Assembly (NCBI GenBank): GCA_030220185.1
Contig: JASPKZ010010272.1
Location: 3,016,501 to 3,080,500, forward strand
Source: Diploptera punctata
Taxonomy: Eukaryota; Arthropoda; Insecta; Blattodea; Blaberidae
DNA length: 64,000 bases
Direction of reading: 5' to 3'
A model generated the notes under the pieces. That model had not been told where the DNA came from and ran no database searches. It saw only the letters and a program-made list of their open reading frames with translations. How positions within the stretch are numbered: the first letter of the stretch is position 1; the number at the start of each line of letters is the position of its first letter. The position numbers and the translations under genes were made by a program. Positions 21,538-33,094 of this stretch are shown here, piece by piece.

Positions 21538-22594
21538 ACATTTTGCTTTCATAGATTTTGAAAAAAGCATTCCACACAGTCAAGAGATCAAAACTCTTCA
21601 ATATATTGGAAGACAGAAATATACCAAATTTACTTCTGCAGAACAAACAAAATATTTACAGAGAGAACACCATAAAGATTAAATTAAATTACAGATTTTC
21701 TGAAGAAGGAATTATAAATCGTGCTGTGAGACAAGGCTGCCCCCTAACCCTAACACTCTTTGCGATTTATATCAACGAAGAATATGTTGCTGGAACAAAA
21801 AATATAAATTTGGAATAAGAATATCAGAAAAAAACAAAATTAAACACTCTATTGTTTGCAGATGACCAAATAATAATTGAAAATTCAGAAGATAATCTGC
21901 AGAAAGGTCTGTATGAACTTAACAAAATTACAGAAGAATATGGATTGAAGATATCTACAGAGAAAACGAAAAGTATGGCATTTCAAGGTGTAGATCCTGT
22001 AAGAAGTAAAATTGTACTTGACAATAAAATTTTGGAGCAGGTGAATAATTTTACACATCTAGGATGCAATATCTCATATGAAGAAGAAAAGGATGTAAAT
22101 GCAAAAATAGCTAATTTTTTAAGAATTTTAGAGTAAATAAATTGTATCTTCAAGCCACAGTTAGTCCAAAAAAAGACTAAAAGTATATAAAACACAGGCT
22201 CTTCCAATTCTTTTGTATGGTAGCGAAGTATGGACGCTGAAACAGAAGGATATACATAGACTTAGATCTGCTGAAATGAGATACCTTCGGAGGACTGCGG
22301 GAAACACACTACTAGATCACAACAAAAAAAATGACATCTTAGAAGAATTACACATGGAACCTTTAGAAAACAAAATGTCTGATTATAAGTCAAGATGGAT
22401 GCAACATGTTCATCGAATGGAAGATCACAGGATACGCAAACAAATGTTAAGATATCAACCTGCAGGAAGAAGAAGACCAGGACGTCCACTCAAAATACTC
22501 CTGGACGGTGTTTCTCTTGAGGCCGAAACAGGTCAACAAATGGCCTAAATTCGTGGATGTACTATGCTGCTGCTGCTGCTGCTGATGATGATGA
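21538..22594 (+). pseudogene. LINE-A, 3' kilobase with reverse-transcriptase relics
   Basis: Motif A region 'FIDFEK' then KAFHTVKRSKLFNILEDR, 'RQGCPLTLTLFAIYINE' (motif B, QGCPLSP-like), and 'LFADDQIIIENSEDNLQ' (motif C, FADD) appear in order. The C-terminal tail follows: LLYGSEVWTLKQKDIH, MRYLRRTAGNTLLDHNKK, VHRMEDHRIRKQMLRYQPAG and a stop at 22546-22548. Frameshifts occur near 21565, 21815 and 22135, so it is dead. The end runs into tgc/tga repeats. A 7-bp target duplication inside SINE-B marks a 5'-truncated insertion. The FADDQ core and tail suit a non-LTR retrotransposon of the RTE/Jockey-like grade; clade not decided. Confidence 0.85.
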
Positions 22595-22601
22595 TAGTTA
22601 C

Positions 22602-22655
22602 TCCTAACAAAGGAGAGGCTATGGCTCAACAATGGGCTACCCCATTACAGATATA
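22602..22655 (+). mobile_element. SINE-B, 3' part
   Basis: 'ggagaggctatggctcaaca' then 'atgggctaccccatta' completes the SINE-B copy interrupted at 21537. Confidence 0.7.
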
Positions 22656-22846
22656 CAGAAAACTGTCATGTGCTTAAGGTTCCATGGAACGGGTAGATAG
22701 GTCCTGTGTTTCAAACCCATCATGAGGCAATGTCAGACAGAATTACAAGATATATCTGTGAGCACCACACTGGTTGTGTGTGTTTTTTTTTTTTTTTTGT
22801 TTAACACTGAAATAAAGTAATTATCATGATGTAACATTAACAATTT

Positions 22847-23468
22847 AACTCATGCTCCAAATGGGAGTCAATGACCAATCACGTTTCAATTAATTTTGTT
22901 TTACAACCAATGACAGTTGTGTTCACCTCGATATTTATCGAATTCCGTTTACCAAAATAAAGAAAGCTCATCCTTTTTAATATTCTGAACATGCCAGGGC
23001 ATTATTTTGCAGTGACTGATTCTCGAACAAAGACGTTTAATATAGCAAATAATGAACAGATTCCTTTGAACTACACATTTGATAATTGTGTGTTAAAAAA
23101 ATTGCGTTTTTAAATAATGATTTTACGGAGTTGTTTCCCAAAATAAAATAATTACTAACCTATAATGTTGGTTATAATATACAGTTTGATGTTTCATTTT
23201 TTCTCCACCTAGGGTGAATTCCTACAATACTGAGATCCTATTTGGAAATGAATAATATGATCTAGTTGCAGTGGACGAACAAATGAAACGTAACCAAACA
23301 CTTCTCATTTGTTTTCAAACATCGCCGTTTACATTATATATAAACAACTATATTTAAACAATGATTTGTGAGTAAATAGCTTAATTTTATTCGTTAAATA
23401 CTCCTAACAAATTCCACTCTTGATTTTCAAGTCCTCTAGATAATTTGGAAATCACTCGTGGTATTACT
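22847..23468 (+). repeat. Rep-A copy (first of two abutting)
   Basis: Runs from aatttaactcatgctcc to 'cactcgtggtattacttatg'. The Rep-A blocks 'gtcaatgaccaatcacgttt', 'aacatcgccgtttacattat' and 'cagtggacgaacaaatgaaa' are present. No coding potential. The next copy begins immediately. Confidence 0.8.
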
Positions 23469-23469
23469 T

Positions 23470-24066
23470 ATGACCATTTAACTCATGCCACAAATGCTAG
23501 TCAATGACCAATCACGTTTCAATGTATTTTGTTTTACAACCAATGACAGTCGTGTTTCACCTCGCTCTTAATCGATTTCTCTTTATCAGCTTTTGTGATA
23601 AAGAAACCTCCTCCTTTTTAATGTTCTGAACAACAAATACATTGAATTCAGCAAATAATGAAAAGATTCCTTGATTTTACTGAGTTATTTACTAAAAAAA
23701 TAAATGAATAACCCGTAATGTTGATTCTGATATATAGTTTGATATGTTTCATTATTTCTCCATTTGGGTGCACTCTTACAATATTGCGATCTTATTTGGC
23801 AATACATAATATGATCAAGCAGCAGTGAATGAACATAACCTCACATTTCTGATTTGTTTTCAAACATAGCCGTTTACATTAAATATATAAATATTTTAAA
23901 ATAACTATAGTTAATGATTTGTGAGTAAACAGCTTAATTTTATTCGTTAAATAGTCCTAACAAATGCCACTCTTGATTTCCAAATTCTCTTCATAAATTC
24001 ACTCCTCACTTCGTGGGTCGTGAATTTATCGATAATTTAATCACTCGTGGCATTACTTATGATAAA
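23470..24066 (+). repeat. Rep-A copy (second of two abutting)
   Basis: Runs from catttaactcatgccacaaa to cgtggcattacttatga. It is the same orientation as its neighbour, giving a head-to-tail pair. It has an extra 'cactcctcacttcgtgggtc' block near 24000, also found in the copy at 45.9 kb. Confidence 0.8.
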
Positions 24067-24497
24067 ATTAAAAATCACGTCATTTGGAGTATACAACAAT
24101 AAATAAAAAAATAAACATGTAAGTAGGGCCTACTCAATAAAATAATTTAGTAAATATATTTATATGAATGCTAAATACTTTCGGAAGGCGATACCCTCAG
24201 TTCCCCCCCCCCCTCCAATAACCACTCGTGAGAGCTAGTGAGATGAGGTCTAGGGCCTATACGTTGAACTGTACGCTTCATTAAATTGGATCGAAAAATA
24301 AATTATTACATTGGAATGTGACACCTGTCTTAAACTACATGCATTAATACCCGAGATATTGGCAGAAACGTCTTAACAGAATTCCTAGAACAGGGATTCT
24401 TAGAGATATCACACAGTATCACATGGCAAGAAATCATTGCATCATCCGGGAAAGCGATGGCTAGATGATTAGAGAATTTCATACCCTAATATTGCCG
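24067..24497 (+). other. Intergenic, unassigned
   Basis: Nothing recognised. A run of 10 C lies at about 24205-24214. Confidence 0.4.
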
Positions 24498-24951
24498 GAC
24501 CAACGGATCTGTGCCCCTTAAGCGCGGCAGTCGTTCTTCGAAAAGCTACGGTTTGTTCTCACTCCGTTCTACCCATTTCCCTCCCATCACGTCAAACAGC
24601 TGCCAGGATAACTTTCCGAGTAGGGATGTTGCCAAACTTCCCGCAAAGAGTGCCATGGGCCTTGATTACTGAATAATGTAAGGTTAATTATTACTTCATA
24701 TTTAAGTACGTCTAATGACGCTGATTAGCTTTTATTATTTGCTTGGTAATATTTATTTCACCACTCCCAGCTACAGTGTTCATGTTGGGTTGACAACACT
24801 GGACTGCAAGTGCAAATAACGTGTCCCCCAATAAGGCTCAAAAGTGTGAGTAGCGGGAGGGGCAAAAGAAAATAAAGAGATAGGAATGAGGGAGGGAAAT
24901 GATTTGGTGTTTAGTTCGCATATCTTACGGGGGCACAGATCTATTGGTCCC
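24498..24951. mobile_element. MITE-E copy 2
   Basis: The ends are ggaccaacggatctgtgccc and its inverted counterpart gggcacagatctattggtcc. It is about 120 bp longer than copy 1 because of an insertion-like stretch at 24675-24790 beginning gttaattattacttc. No coding capacity. Confidence 0.7.
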
Positions 24952-25204
24952 TATACCCTGTTTTCTCTAAGGAAGGAAATATCCCGCCACTATTTTCATA
25001 CTGTATAACCTCCCCTTCTAGGCGGGGTTTGTGATAGGACGTTTCACATCCTACCACATCCCTCTCTCCTGTTGAAACGAGTTGGTGGGATCCTTCCTCT
25101 CTTATAAAAAACAAACTTAGGACTAAAACATGGAAGGATGATAACGATCATATTATTATTGCTGTATTATCATTATTATTTGGTTTACTATATAATTTAC
25201 TACC

Positions 25205-25511
25205 CATCGCTGTGGTCTCGAGGTAGTGTGCTGCCTTGTCACGCAGCGGGCCCGGGTTCGATCCCCGGTCGGGATAGTTTTTCTGGGTGAGGTTTTATCG
25301 GGGTTTTTCCTCACCTGTAAGACAAATGTCAGGAAAACTGTAAGGCCTAAACGGTCCCCGAAATCATATGGCCATCATCATCATCCTTCACCGGTGTGAA
25401 AGGCAACGGGAAGCTACCACACCTATAATTCCCGAGTAAAGTTGCAAGCATAGCTCGAAAATGCTGATTGCAGTGAAGGACCTGCCTTCGGGCAGAATTA
25501 CTATGGATGGA
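25205..25511 (+). mobile_element. SINE-A, near full length
   Basis: Has the head 'cgctgtggtctcgaggtagt', B-box gggttcgatccccgg, central 'ttatcggggtttttcctcac', atcatcatcatcc, and ends 'ggcagaattactatggatgg'. Direct repeats atataattta lie on both sides (about 25191 and 25511). Confidence 0.85.
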
Positions 25512-25528
25512 TATAATTTATTATACAT

Positions 25529-26085
25529 AGGCTCAATTCTGGAAATGCATGCTATTATGCATTACAGGGACTCGTGTCTTCCCAACTCCTTTCAAAAACG
25601 TTAAACTGAAAATACATAAAACAGTATTCTCCCAGTTATATTATATGGCTGCGAAACATGGACTCTTACTTTAAGGGAGAAAATAAGATTGCGAGTATTT
25701 GGGAATAAAGTTCTTAGGGCATTTTTTGGGCCAAAAAGAGATGAAGAGGAGATGAATGGAGAAAACTACATAATAGTGAGCTACATACATGATATGTATA
25801 GGAAGCCAGATATAATAACAGTTAAATCTCGTAGGCTGCGATGGACAGGACATGTGGCACGTATGGGGGATGAAAGAGGTACATGGAAGCTTCTGATAGG
25901 AAAACCAGAGGGAAAACGCCCAGTTGGTAGACCAAGAATGAGGTGGGAGAATAACATTATCCATGATTTGAGGGAAGTAGATTATACAGGGGATGATTGG
26001 AAAAAATTAGCTCAGGATAGGGATGCATGGAGAGCGTATGACCGCGCGGCCATGCTCCTACGGGTTCGATAGAGCCAGTGAGTTA
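25529..26085 (+). mobile_element. LINE-B 3' end
   Basis: Begins ggctcaattctggaaatgc. It encodes KSRRLRWTGHVARMGDERGT, KPEGKRPVGRPRMRWENNI and the terminal DDWKKLAQDRDAWRAYDRAA before a TAG near 26070, a typical insect LINE C-terminal tail. The end is followed by 'gccagtgagttag'. Same family as 26390, 32227 and 63391. Confidence 0.8.
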
Positions 26086-26389
26086 GTTAATTAACTTATT
26101 ATAGTTATTCTTATAATAATTACAAGCTGATTACCCGGCAATGTTCGGTTATTTATTTATCCCGATTTTTTATACCATATCAACTGAGCAATCCCAGTAA
26201 TTTTGGATTTTATTTTTCATCCTTTCTCACTGAGCATACCGATGGACTGAACTGGAGCTTAAAGGGCATATGGAGAAACCATTGTTCATCTCTACGACCA
26301 CGAAAAATATGGATTCGACACTAATAACGGTCTTCTTTCTTTGTTACTTTTACATGTTACCCCCTCTCACACCGCTAATGATGTTATTC
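26086..26389 (+). other. Unassigned, possible Helitron-like remnant
   Basis: 'gctgattacccggcaatgtt' near 26128 resembles the inverted 3' end of Helitron-A-type elements (ctag..tacccggcg), but no second terminus was found. Confidence 0.3.
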
Positions 26390-27125
26390 TCCCAAGTAAA
26401 TATTGTATGGATGCAAACATGGGCTCTTACTTTAAGGGAGAAGAAAAAATTACGAGGTTTTAATAATAAAGTAAAGTGATCCCACAACAGGCCCGGAGGC
26501 CCTTGGGGTAGTAGGAGGTTAAGGCTCCCACTTTTTCTAGACAATCGGCCCTTTATGTCAGCCGGGTTGTCAGCCCTGCGTGACGGCCGCCTTTACCCCC
26601 AGAACAAGCGTCTGGTACTCATTTCCGTTAGAGGCTGAGTCGACCCCAGGGCCATAGTGCCTCCAGAGGGTTTGGGTCAGTTTAAAAATCCTGACCCCAA
26701 CGGGACTTGAACCCTCGACCCTCCAGCTTGTAGCTCAGTGCCTTAACCACTACGCTACGGCGTGCCCCTTTAATAATAAAGTTCTTAGGAAAATGTTTGG
26801 ACCAAAGAGAAATGAATAGACATGCGAATGGAGAAGACGTTTTAACAGTGAGTTACATGGTCGTCATGGGAAACCAGTTATAATAAGAACAGTTAAGTCT
26901 CGTAGACTGCGGCAGGCAAGACATATGGCACGAATGGAAAATGAAAGAGGAAAACTCCTTATTGGAAAACCAGAAATAGGTAGGCCAAGAGTGAGGTGGG
27001 AGAATAACATTAACAACGATTTGAGGGAAATAACTTATACAGGAGATGACTGGAAAATCATATCTTAGGATTGAGATGTGTGTAGGACTTTTATCCGTGC
27101 GGCCTTGAACCTATAGGTTCCATAG
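26390..27125 (+). mobile_element. LINE-B 3' end, interrupted by SINE-D
   Basis: Before the SINE: catgggctcttactttaagg. After it: ttcttaggaaaatgtttgga, then diverged versions of 'RLRQARHMARME', 'RPRVRWENNINND' and 'LREITYTGDDWKI'. Several stops. The split point is marked by the duplicated tttaataataaagt. Confidence 0.8.
26473..26768 (-). mobile_element. SINE-D, full length with target duplication
   Basis: Flanked by tttaataataaagt (26459-26472 and 26769-26782). On the minus strand the head is ggggcacgccgtagcgtagt then ggttaaggcactgagc, with B-box gggttcaagtcccg. The body runs 'gtcagggctgacaacccggc' and 'cttaacctcctactacccca'. The 3' end is caggcctccgggc...gggatcacttt, without a long A tail. 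Confidence 0.85.
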
Positions 27126-27426
27126 TGCCAGTAATACAACACTCAGCTAGTCCTCTCCAGATTCTTCGGAAAATTTAATTTTAAATCAGCTTGAAGCAAA
27201 GAGGAGGTCTGAAATGTATAATGTGATTTGCTATAGGGTACGTATCTGATGCCTCCCACGTCAAAAAAGAATGTAATTTATATGCACACTTCGCTTGTAA
27301 CACAATGAATACCCTTTATTGATCATTGATAACACCCGCATGGCCAACGGATGTGAAAATGAAGCTTACAGAAGTTTAACAATCTGTATCATAGATCTGT
27401 ATCATATATAGAGTAGAAGACACGAG

Positions 27427-27427
<1 letters not shown>
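27126..27427 (+). other. Intergenic, no recognised element
   Basis: AT-rich sequence with no recognised feature. Confidence 0.4.

Positions 27428-27496
<69 letters not shown>
27428..27496. repeat. (GA)n microsatellite
   Basis: About 69 bp of almost pure GA. The Leu-Ser repeat frame on the other strand is a by-product. Confidence 0.95.
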
Positions 27497-27500
<4 letters not shown>

Positions 27501-28549
27501 AAAAAAAGAGCTAACAGAAAATTAAATAAATTCATACAATTGCTTGGAACATCTATGGTCTCATGTTTAATATAGGTGTGCATTTCAGACGAGATTTCAT
27601 TACATTAATCCATTTAAAATTGTATGTAATTTTCGAACGTCCCCGCGCCTGTTCCTTTGAAGACAAAAAATTACAGTAACTCATTAACAATTTATTAAAG
27701 CATTAAAATGTTATCTGTGATTTTTAAAAGGTTCTGGAAATAACAAAATAAATAGATCTAGTTGTTCGGTTCCGACTTACAATTTTGAACATTAATAGAA
27801 GATTTATTAGAACTAGTGGTCGAAATTCGATCAGAATTCATTATAATTTTAAGTTTGTCACAAATTCATCATTATGCATTAATTTTTGGTTTATTTTAAA
27901 AATATGAACGATAGGAAATATGTTGTATAGCTTGGCGAAGCCATATTTAAAAAACAAGAACGCGCCATTTGACAATTGTATACTATTTAAATTTGCATTT
28001 GACCTATTATTATGCGTATGGGAATATATATCCCTTCTTTGTCTTTCACTCCAATTCGTCAATGTTTATGTCGAGGCATAATGGAAGTAGGGGCGGATAT
28101 GTAAATATAAAAAATATATATATAATGAAATTACTAAAACAAAGATTAGACAGGGTTTAATTTAAATTTAAATAAAGAAATGTATTCACTTTTTTTAAAT
28201 CACTAATAATAAATGTGCGAGAGTAAGTCAATTCACATTGCTACTGCACGATTTTCTTTTTACAACAATGCACTTTCAGTATGAACGTAAACAAATGAAT
28301 AACACATATAAATTCCTTAGATACAATTAATTTAAATTAATTTAATTTATTTGTAACACATATTATACATAAATATTATTTTTCTGCACTCCTTCTCTAT
28401 ATGGACTTTAATTATGCCAAATATCACACTCCTCCGAGCGCGCATATCTGCTTAAAAAGGTGTACAAAGATTTCTCTTCACGTATTATATATAGATTCTA
28501 TGACGACTTTGGTCATCATAACGTAAAGAAAGAATTTTTAGTATATTTT
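27501..28549 (+). other. Intergenic, no recognised element
   Basis: AT-rich; no coding or repeat-family signal. Gene B starts 10 kb downstream. Confidence 0.45.
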
Positions 28550-28790
28550 GTAGATTTTCGCGGATGTAAGTATGATTAAGAAAGTTTTCTTGGGTTTTCC
28601 GCGTCATAGATTCAAGGAATGATTCTTCAAGATGGGCCTCTGGCCACTGATTCCGACGTATCGGCATGCATGTCATTATCAAGGAATGATTCAATAATCA
28701 TTCCTTGATAATGACATGTCAGTGGCCAGAGGCCGACCTTGCATCCATGACGCGGAAAACCCAATAAAAATGTCTCAATCATATAATTTT
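28550..28790. mobile_element. Penelope-type terminal repeat, two inverted partial copies
   Basis: A minus-strand copy (28550-28693: gattttcgcggatgtaagta, 'ggcctctggccactgattcc', 'tcattatcaaggaatgatt') meets a plus-strand copy (28697-28790: attccttgataatgacatgt, 'ggccagaggccgaccttgca') head to head. The gaaac box is mutated to gatac in the first copy and deleted in the second. Confidence 0.6.
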
Positions 28791-28800
28791 AATATATAGG

Positions 28801-29113
28801 CTATATCCATCTATCCATCCATAGTAATTCTGCCCGAGAGCAGGTCTTTCACTGCAATCATAGCATTTTCATGTTATGCTTTGCAGCTTTATTATGGAAA
28901 TTATAGGTGTGGTAGCTTCCCGTTGCTTTCCACACCGATGAAGGATGATGATGATGATGGCCGGATGATTTTCGGGGACCGTTGGGCCCTAAGCTTCCTG
29001 ACATCAGGTGAGGAAAAAAAACCGAAAAAACTCACTCAGGAGCCTGTCCCGACCGGGGATCGAACCCGGGCCCGCTGCGTGATAAGGCAGCACGCTACCT
29101 CGAGACCACAGTG
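28801..29113 (-). mobile_element. SINE-A, near full length
   Basis: On the minus strand: tccactgtggtctcgaggta, B-box gggttcgatccccggtcgg, 'tcggttttttttcctcacct', 'atcatcatcatccttcatcg' and the 'gaattactatggatgga' end. Confidence 0.85.
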
Positions 29114-29271
29114 GAATATATATGTGTGTGTGTGTTAAAATTACAGCTTACGTTTCAGATATTCCATTTATTTTAACCGAAATCCTTGCTAGTCATGGCA
29201 TGTTTATTGCTCTGAGAAGTTTGTTATGAAATATATAAATAGCCTATAAGAAGTAATATTCCTATTAAGTC

Positions 29272-29645
29272 CACCGCTGTGGTCTCGAGGTAGCGTGCTG
29301 CCTTGTCACGCAGCGGGCCTAGGTTCGATCCACGCTCGGGACAAGTTTCCTGGGTGAGTTTTTTTTTTTCGGGGTTTTTCCTCACCTGTAAGACAAATGT
29401 CAGGATACTTTAAGGTTCAAACGGTCCCCGAACATCTGGCCATCAATATCATATTCGCCTCATTAGATTAAGTTTCGATTTAAGGCCTCTCCTGGCGCAT
29501 CATTGCCCATCGTCATCACCCATCATATCATTGGGCAGCGTAACCCCGCCTTCCAGGCGCCCCAACCTCAGAAGTGGGTTACAATACGCCAATGCCAGGA
29601 CAGAATACCTGAAATGTCGAATGACAAACAGATGGCATTGAACAA
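29272..29645 (+). mobile_element. SINE-A' (SINE-A head, different tail)
   Basis: The first 170 bp match SINE-A: ccaccgctgtggtctcgagg, gttcgatccacgctcggg, 'tcctcacctgtaagacaaat'. From about 29450 it departs: 'tattcgcctcattagat', 'aaggcctctcctggcgcatc', 'gtaaccccgccttccaggcg' and 'aacctcagaagtgggttaca'. The same tail in the same head-to-tail order occurs on the minus strand of 36641-37783, so this is a real variant. Confidence 0.75.
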
Positions 29646-30072
29646 AAAAAATATTTTACTGTCAGAAATTGTCTCTAGTATAGGCCTATATTCATATGTA
29701 CGACGAAATGTTCCCGTAACATACGGTATTTCTTTTGTTTGATGAAATGACCGGGTGCTAAAATTATTGTATAATCACAGAAAGACAGGAATGATACATT
29801 TAATGGGTACTGAGAAGGCAATTTATATAATAATTACTAGGCGGAGCTTTAAATTAAGTGACGTAACATTCGCGACACGATTATCTGTTTGATATTCTGA
29901 GCATGCGATATGACAGATAATAAGAAGACTGCACTTCAAATGTAGACAAGCAACGTCCAGGCTGTCATCACGACACTTGCAAAATTCTCAAAGTGAGTAC
30001 GAAAACACCAAATACTCAAGCATGGGTCCGACGAAAATTGTATATTACACGCTTTATATTAGCTGGACCTCT
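29646..30072 (+). other. Intergenic, no recognised element
   Basis: Nothing recognised. Confidence 0.4.
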
Positions 30073-30073
30073 A

Positions 30074-30132
<59 letters not shown>
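30073..30132. repeat. (CTAT)n microsatellite
   Basis: About 15 tetranucleotide units. Confidence 0.95.
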
Positions 30133-31265
30133 GTAACGGAATCTTTCAACGCGATTTTCACCTACTTAAAATCATGGGATCGACTTGAAACTTTGTATAC
30201 TTGTAGAGGACCCGTGACAATACAATAATTTCATATTTATTTTTACTTACAATTCTTAAGAAACAAAATTTTCACCTGGCTAGAAACTTAAAAACAGTCG
30301 TAATTTTTTATTATAATTAATGATCCGAAGTGTTTGTGCTAAATTAGACATGAAATTAAGGGGAAATTGACAAACAATACCTGCATTAGCAATAGCAGCA
30401 GCAATAGTAGATTAGTAATGGGAGAACTTAGAAATATCTTGATCTTTTGTAAGTAAGGTATTTAGGTTTTTAGTCTGCTCCTTAATCCCTTATATAAGTT
30501 CTAGTTCTGTATTATTAGTTTCTTCATACCTTTTATTTCTATCGGTCATACTGTCCAATGAGAGGATTCCAAATTATTGGAGTCTTGTTCTCTCTAAAAA
30601 CTCCACATTGGAACAAGTATGTATTTTAAAGTCATATATGTTCTCAGCACGATCTAGGAATGACATACGTATCACTGAAAAAAAATTACCGAATTACAAT
30701 TGTATAAATGTTTATGATTATATCTCCACCTTTCTACCGTTCTCACCTCCTTTAATCAGGTAATATTTAGCAGATTACAGTAACTATTGGGTCTTTCACC
30801 AAAAGTTTAATAACAATATTTTTTTAGATGTTTGTATTTGACTGATTGGTATTCTAGGTTCGTTCTTAAGAAAATAGATGGAAATAATCGCAAAATTTTA
30901 ACATAATTTCTGTGTTTTCCACTGATATACAATAGTCGAAAGTTAGATATGTTACTAAATTCAAGGACTTTCAATTTGATATAATAAAATTATTACTATA
31001 GACAATACACCAGTTGGCTTGATATAAAACTTCATAACCCACCTCTTTCTAGGACTTATCTAGGACTTAAACCAGGAATGTCTCAAACTTTATGTGCTGG
31101 TGATCTATCCAATTCAGCAACATTATATCACTCTGTGCAAATTTATTATTATTTTTTTATTCTCGAATCCTCTATAATATCGTGAAATCTGAAGGTATTT
31201 TCTATTGGAAAATTGTATTGATTTATATCTGTAATAATGTACTTTAATTTATATTTAAATTTGTT

Positions 31266-31307
<42 letters not shown>

Positions 31308-32102
31308 CGCGTGTAAGAATGTATTTTAACTCACATTTAAATTTGTTTGATGTATATTTTCGCCTTAAAGATAACTTTCTATATCAAATATTACATTGCA
31401 TTTTATTTTCTATCATAAGGGTGTGAAATATAATACGTATAGGCTATACTATTTCCGCATAAATTCTATTGAAAATGTGCTAATATTTTACAATATACCT
31501 ATTTTAAGACCCATGTTTGTATGATTTATCTTTTACTTTGGTGCTGCAAACTACTTTCTCTTTAAATACTAGATACTTCTAAATAGTCTATACTGCATAA
31601 GTTTAATATTTTCCCGAAATTTAACTCGAAGAAAGTACCTGAATAATAAAAAAAAAACATTAACATGCTTTTCTTTGGCCAAATGGAAACTTACACTATT
31701 ATTATGTTGTTAATTAAACTGTGAGACAGCTTTAGAATAATCATTATTTAACTCATATACTCGAATTATAGTGCCACCAGAATAATCTTATCTCCTGTAA
31801 ATACGTCAGTTTATCTCACATAATAAATGTTAAGTGATACCAATAGCTGTGAAAGAAATCAAGTTGTAGTTCATTATTGAAACAATTATAAGTAACATAC
31901 CAACAGAGTTACACTAATAATGATTACCTTTATCCAGCTTACATATTTAGTATAGAGTGATAAACTAATTAATATTAGCCAATTATTATAGGCTATGTAA
32001 ACTGATCTTATACAGTAATAATATTGCTAATTGCAATTGTGTTGTAGGCCTAAGTAACTACACTAGTTAACGTTTAATGGAGTATTAAAACCTTTCATTA
32101 AT
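30133..32102 (+). other. Intergenic, no recognised element except a (TA)n(TG)n tract
   Basis: Nearly 2 kb of AT-rich sequence with no frame, tRNA-like box or match to local repeats. A (TA)n then (TG)n tract lies at 31266-31306. Confidence 0.5.
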
Positions 32103-32208
32103 TGATTATCATAAGTAATGCCACGAGAATTTGGAAATCAAGAGTGCTATTTGTTAGGACTATTTAACGAATAAAATTAAGCTGTTTACTCACAAATCAT
32201 TATTTATC

Positions 32209-33094
32209 CATCCATAGTAATTCTGCCCTCCATGGTATCTTTACCTTGTTGTGGTGGTGGAGTGGCTTGTGTGCTTAAATGATCCTGAGAGCTATGCCGG
32301 CGGTAGCATTGCTGCCGATAGAGTTACCCATGCCGGACTGGTCGAAGGTGATAGGCCAGACGAAATAAGTACCTTGGTCGAAAGAGTGACGATCTTTCAC
32401 CGTAAAAATACAACCGTCAAGAAATGCGGACATGGGTTCTACTGGGGTAAAATTTTCCGGAGGTCAAATAGTCCCCCATTCGGTTCTTCGGGCGGGGACT
32501 ACTTCAGGGAACCCATGCCAAAGGCGATGGGCAGGACATGTTGCGCGTATGGGGAATGAAAGACGTGCATGGAAACTTCTTGTAGGAAAGCCAGAAGGAA
32601 AACGCCCAGTTGGTAGACCAAAAATGAGGTGGGAGAACAACATTAACTATGATTTGAGGGAAGTAGATTATACAGGGAATGATTGGAAAGCATTAGCTCA
32701 GGATAGGGATGTATGGAGAGCTTATGTCCGTGCGGCCATGAACCTACGGATTCGATAGTGCCAGTGAGTGAGTGAGTGTATAGTAATTCTGCAGGAGGGC
32801 AGGTCTCTGGCTGCAATCATAGCATTTCCATGCTATGCTTTGCAGCTTTACTAGGGAATTATAGGTGTGGTAGCTTCCCGTTGCTTTCCACACCGGTGAT
32901 GGATGATGATGATGATGATGATGATGGCCGGATGATTTTCGGGGACCGTTGGCCCCTAAGCTTCCTGACATTTGTCTTACAGGTGAGGAAAAACCCCGAA
33001 AAAAACCTCACCCAGGAGCCTGTCCCGACCGGGAATTGAACCCGGGCCCGCTGCGTGACAAGGCAGCACGCTACCTCGAGACCACAGCGGTGGA
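32209..33094 (-). mobile_element. SINE-A, split by a LINE-B derivative
   Basis: The SINE 3' end (tccatccatagtaattctgc, to 32226) and the rest (32781-33094, through gggcccgggttcaattcccg and the 'cgaggtagcgtgctgcctt' head) flank the LINE-B insertion. The duplicated tagtaattctgc marks the split. Confidence 0.85.
32227..32780 (+). mobile_element. LINE-B internal-deletion derivative, with target duplication
   Basis: The 554-bp unit is flanked by tagtaattctgc (32215-32226 and 32781-32792). It begins cctccatggtatctttacct, the same 5' terminus as the copy at 63391. About 290 bp of 5' region join directly, near 32520, to the last ~240 bp of the LINE-B coding tail (GHVARMGNERRAWKLLVGKP, KMRWENNINYDLREVDYTG). 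It ends with a gtga-type repeat. Everything between, including the reverse transcriptase, is absent. Confidence 0.85.

Noticed and set aside
26126..26160. Helitron 3' end in reverse
   Set aside because: Only one terminus-like word; no TC start, CTAG or A^T context established.
27389..27583. 64-codon frame rich in Leu-Ser
   Set aside because: Produced by the (GA)n microsatellite read on the other strand.
28881..29138. Frames containing GDRTRARCVIRQ and similar peptides in SINE-A copies (also 4171, 5715, 43216, 54211, 58734)
   Set aside because: They are readings of the SINE-A sequence, recurring with each copy, not genes.
29977..30228. 83-codon frame with Ile-Tyr-Leu-Ser repeats
   Set aside because: Read through the (CTAT)n microsatellite; no other coding sign.
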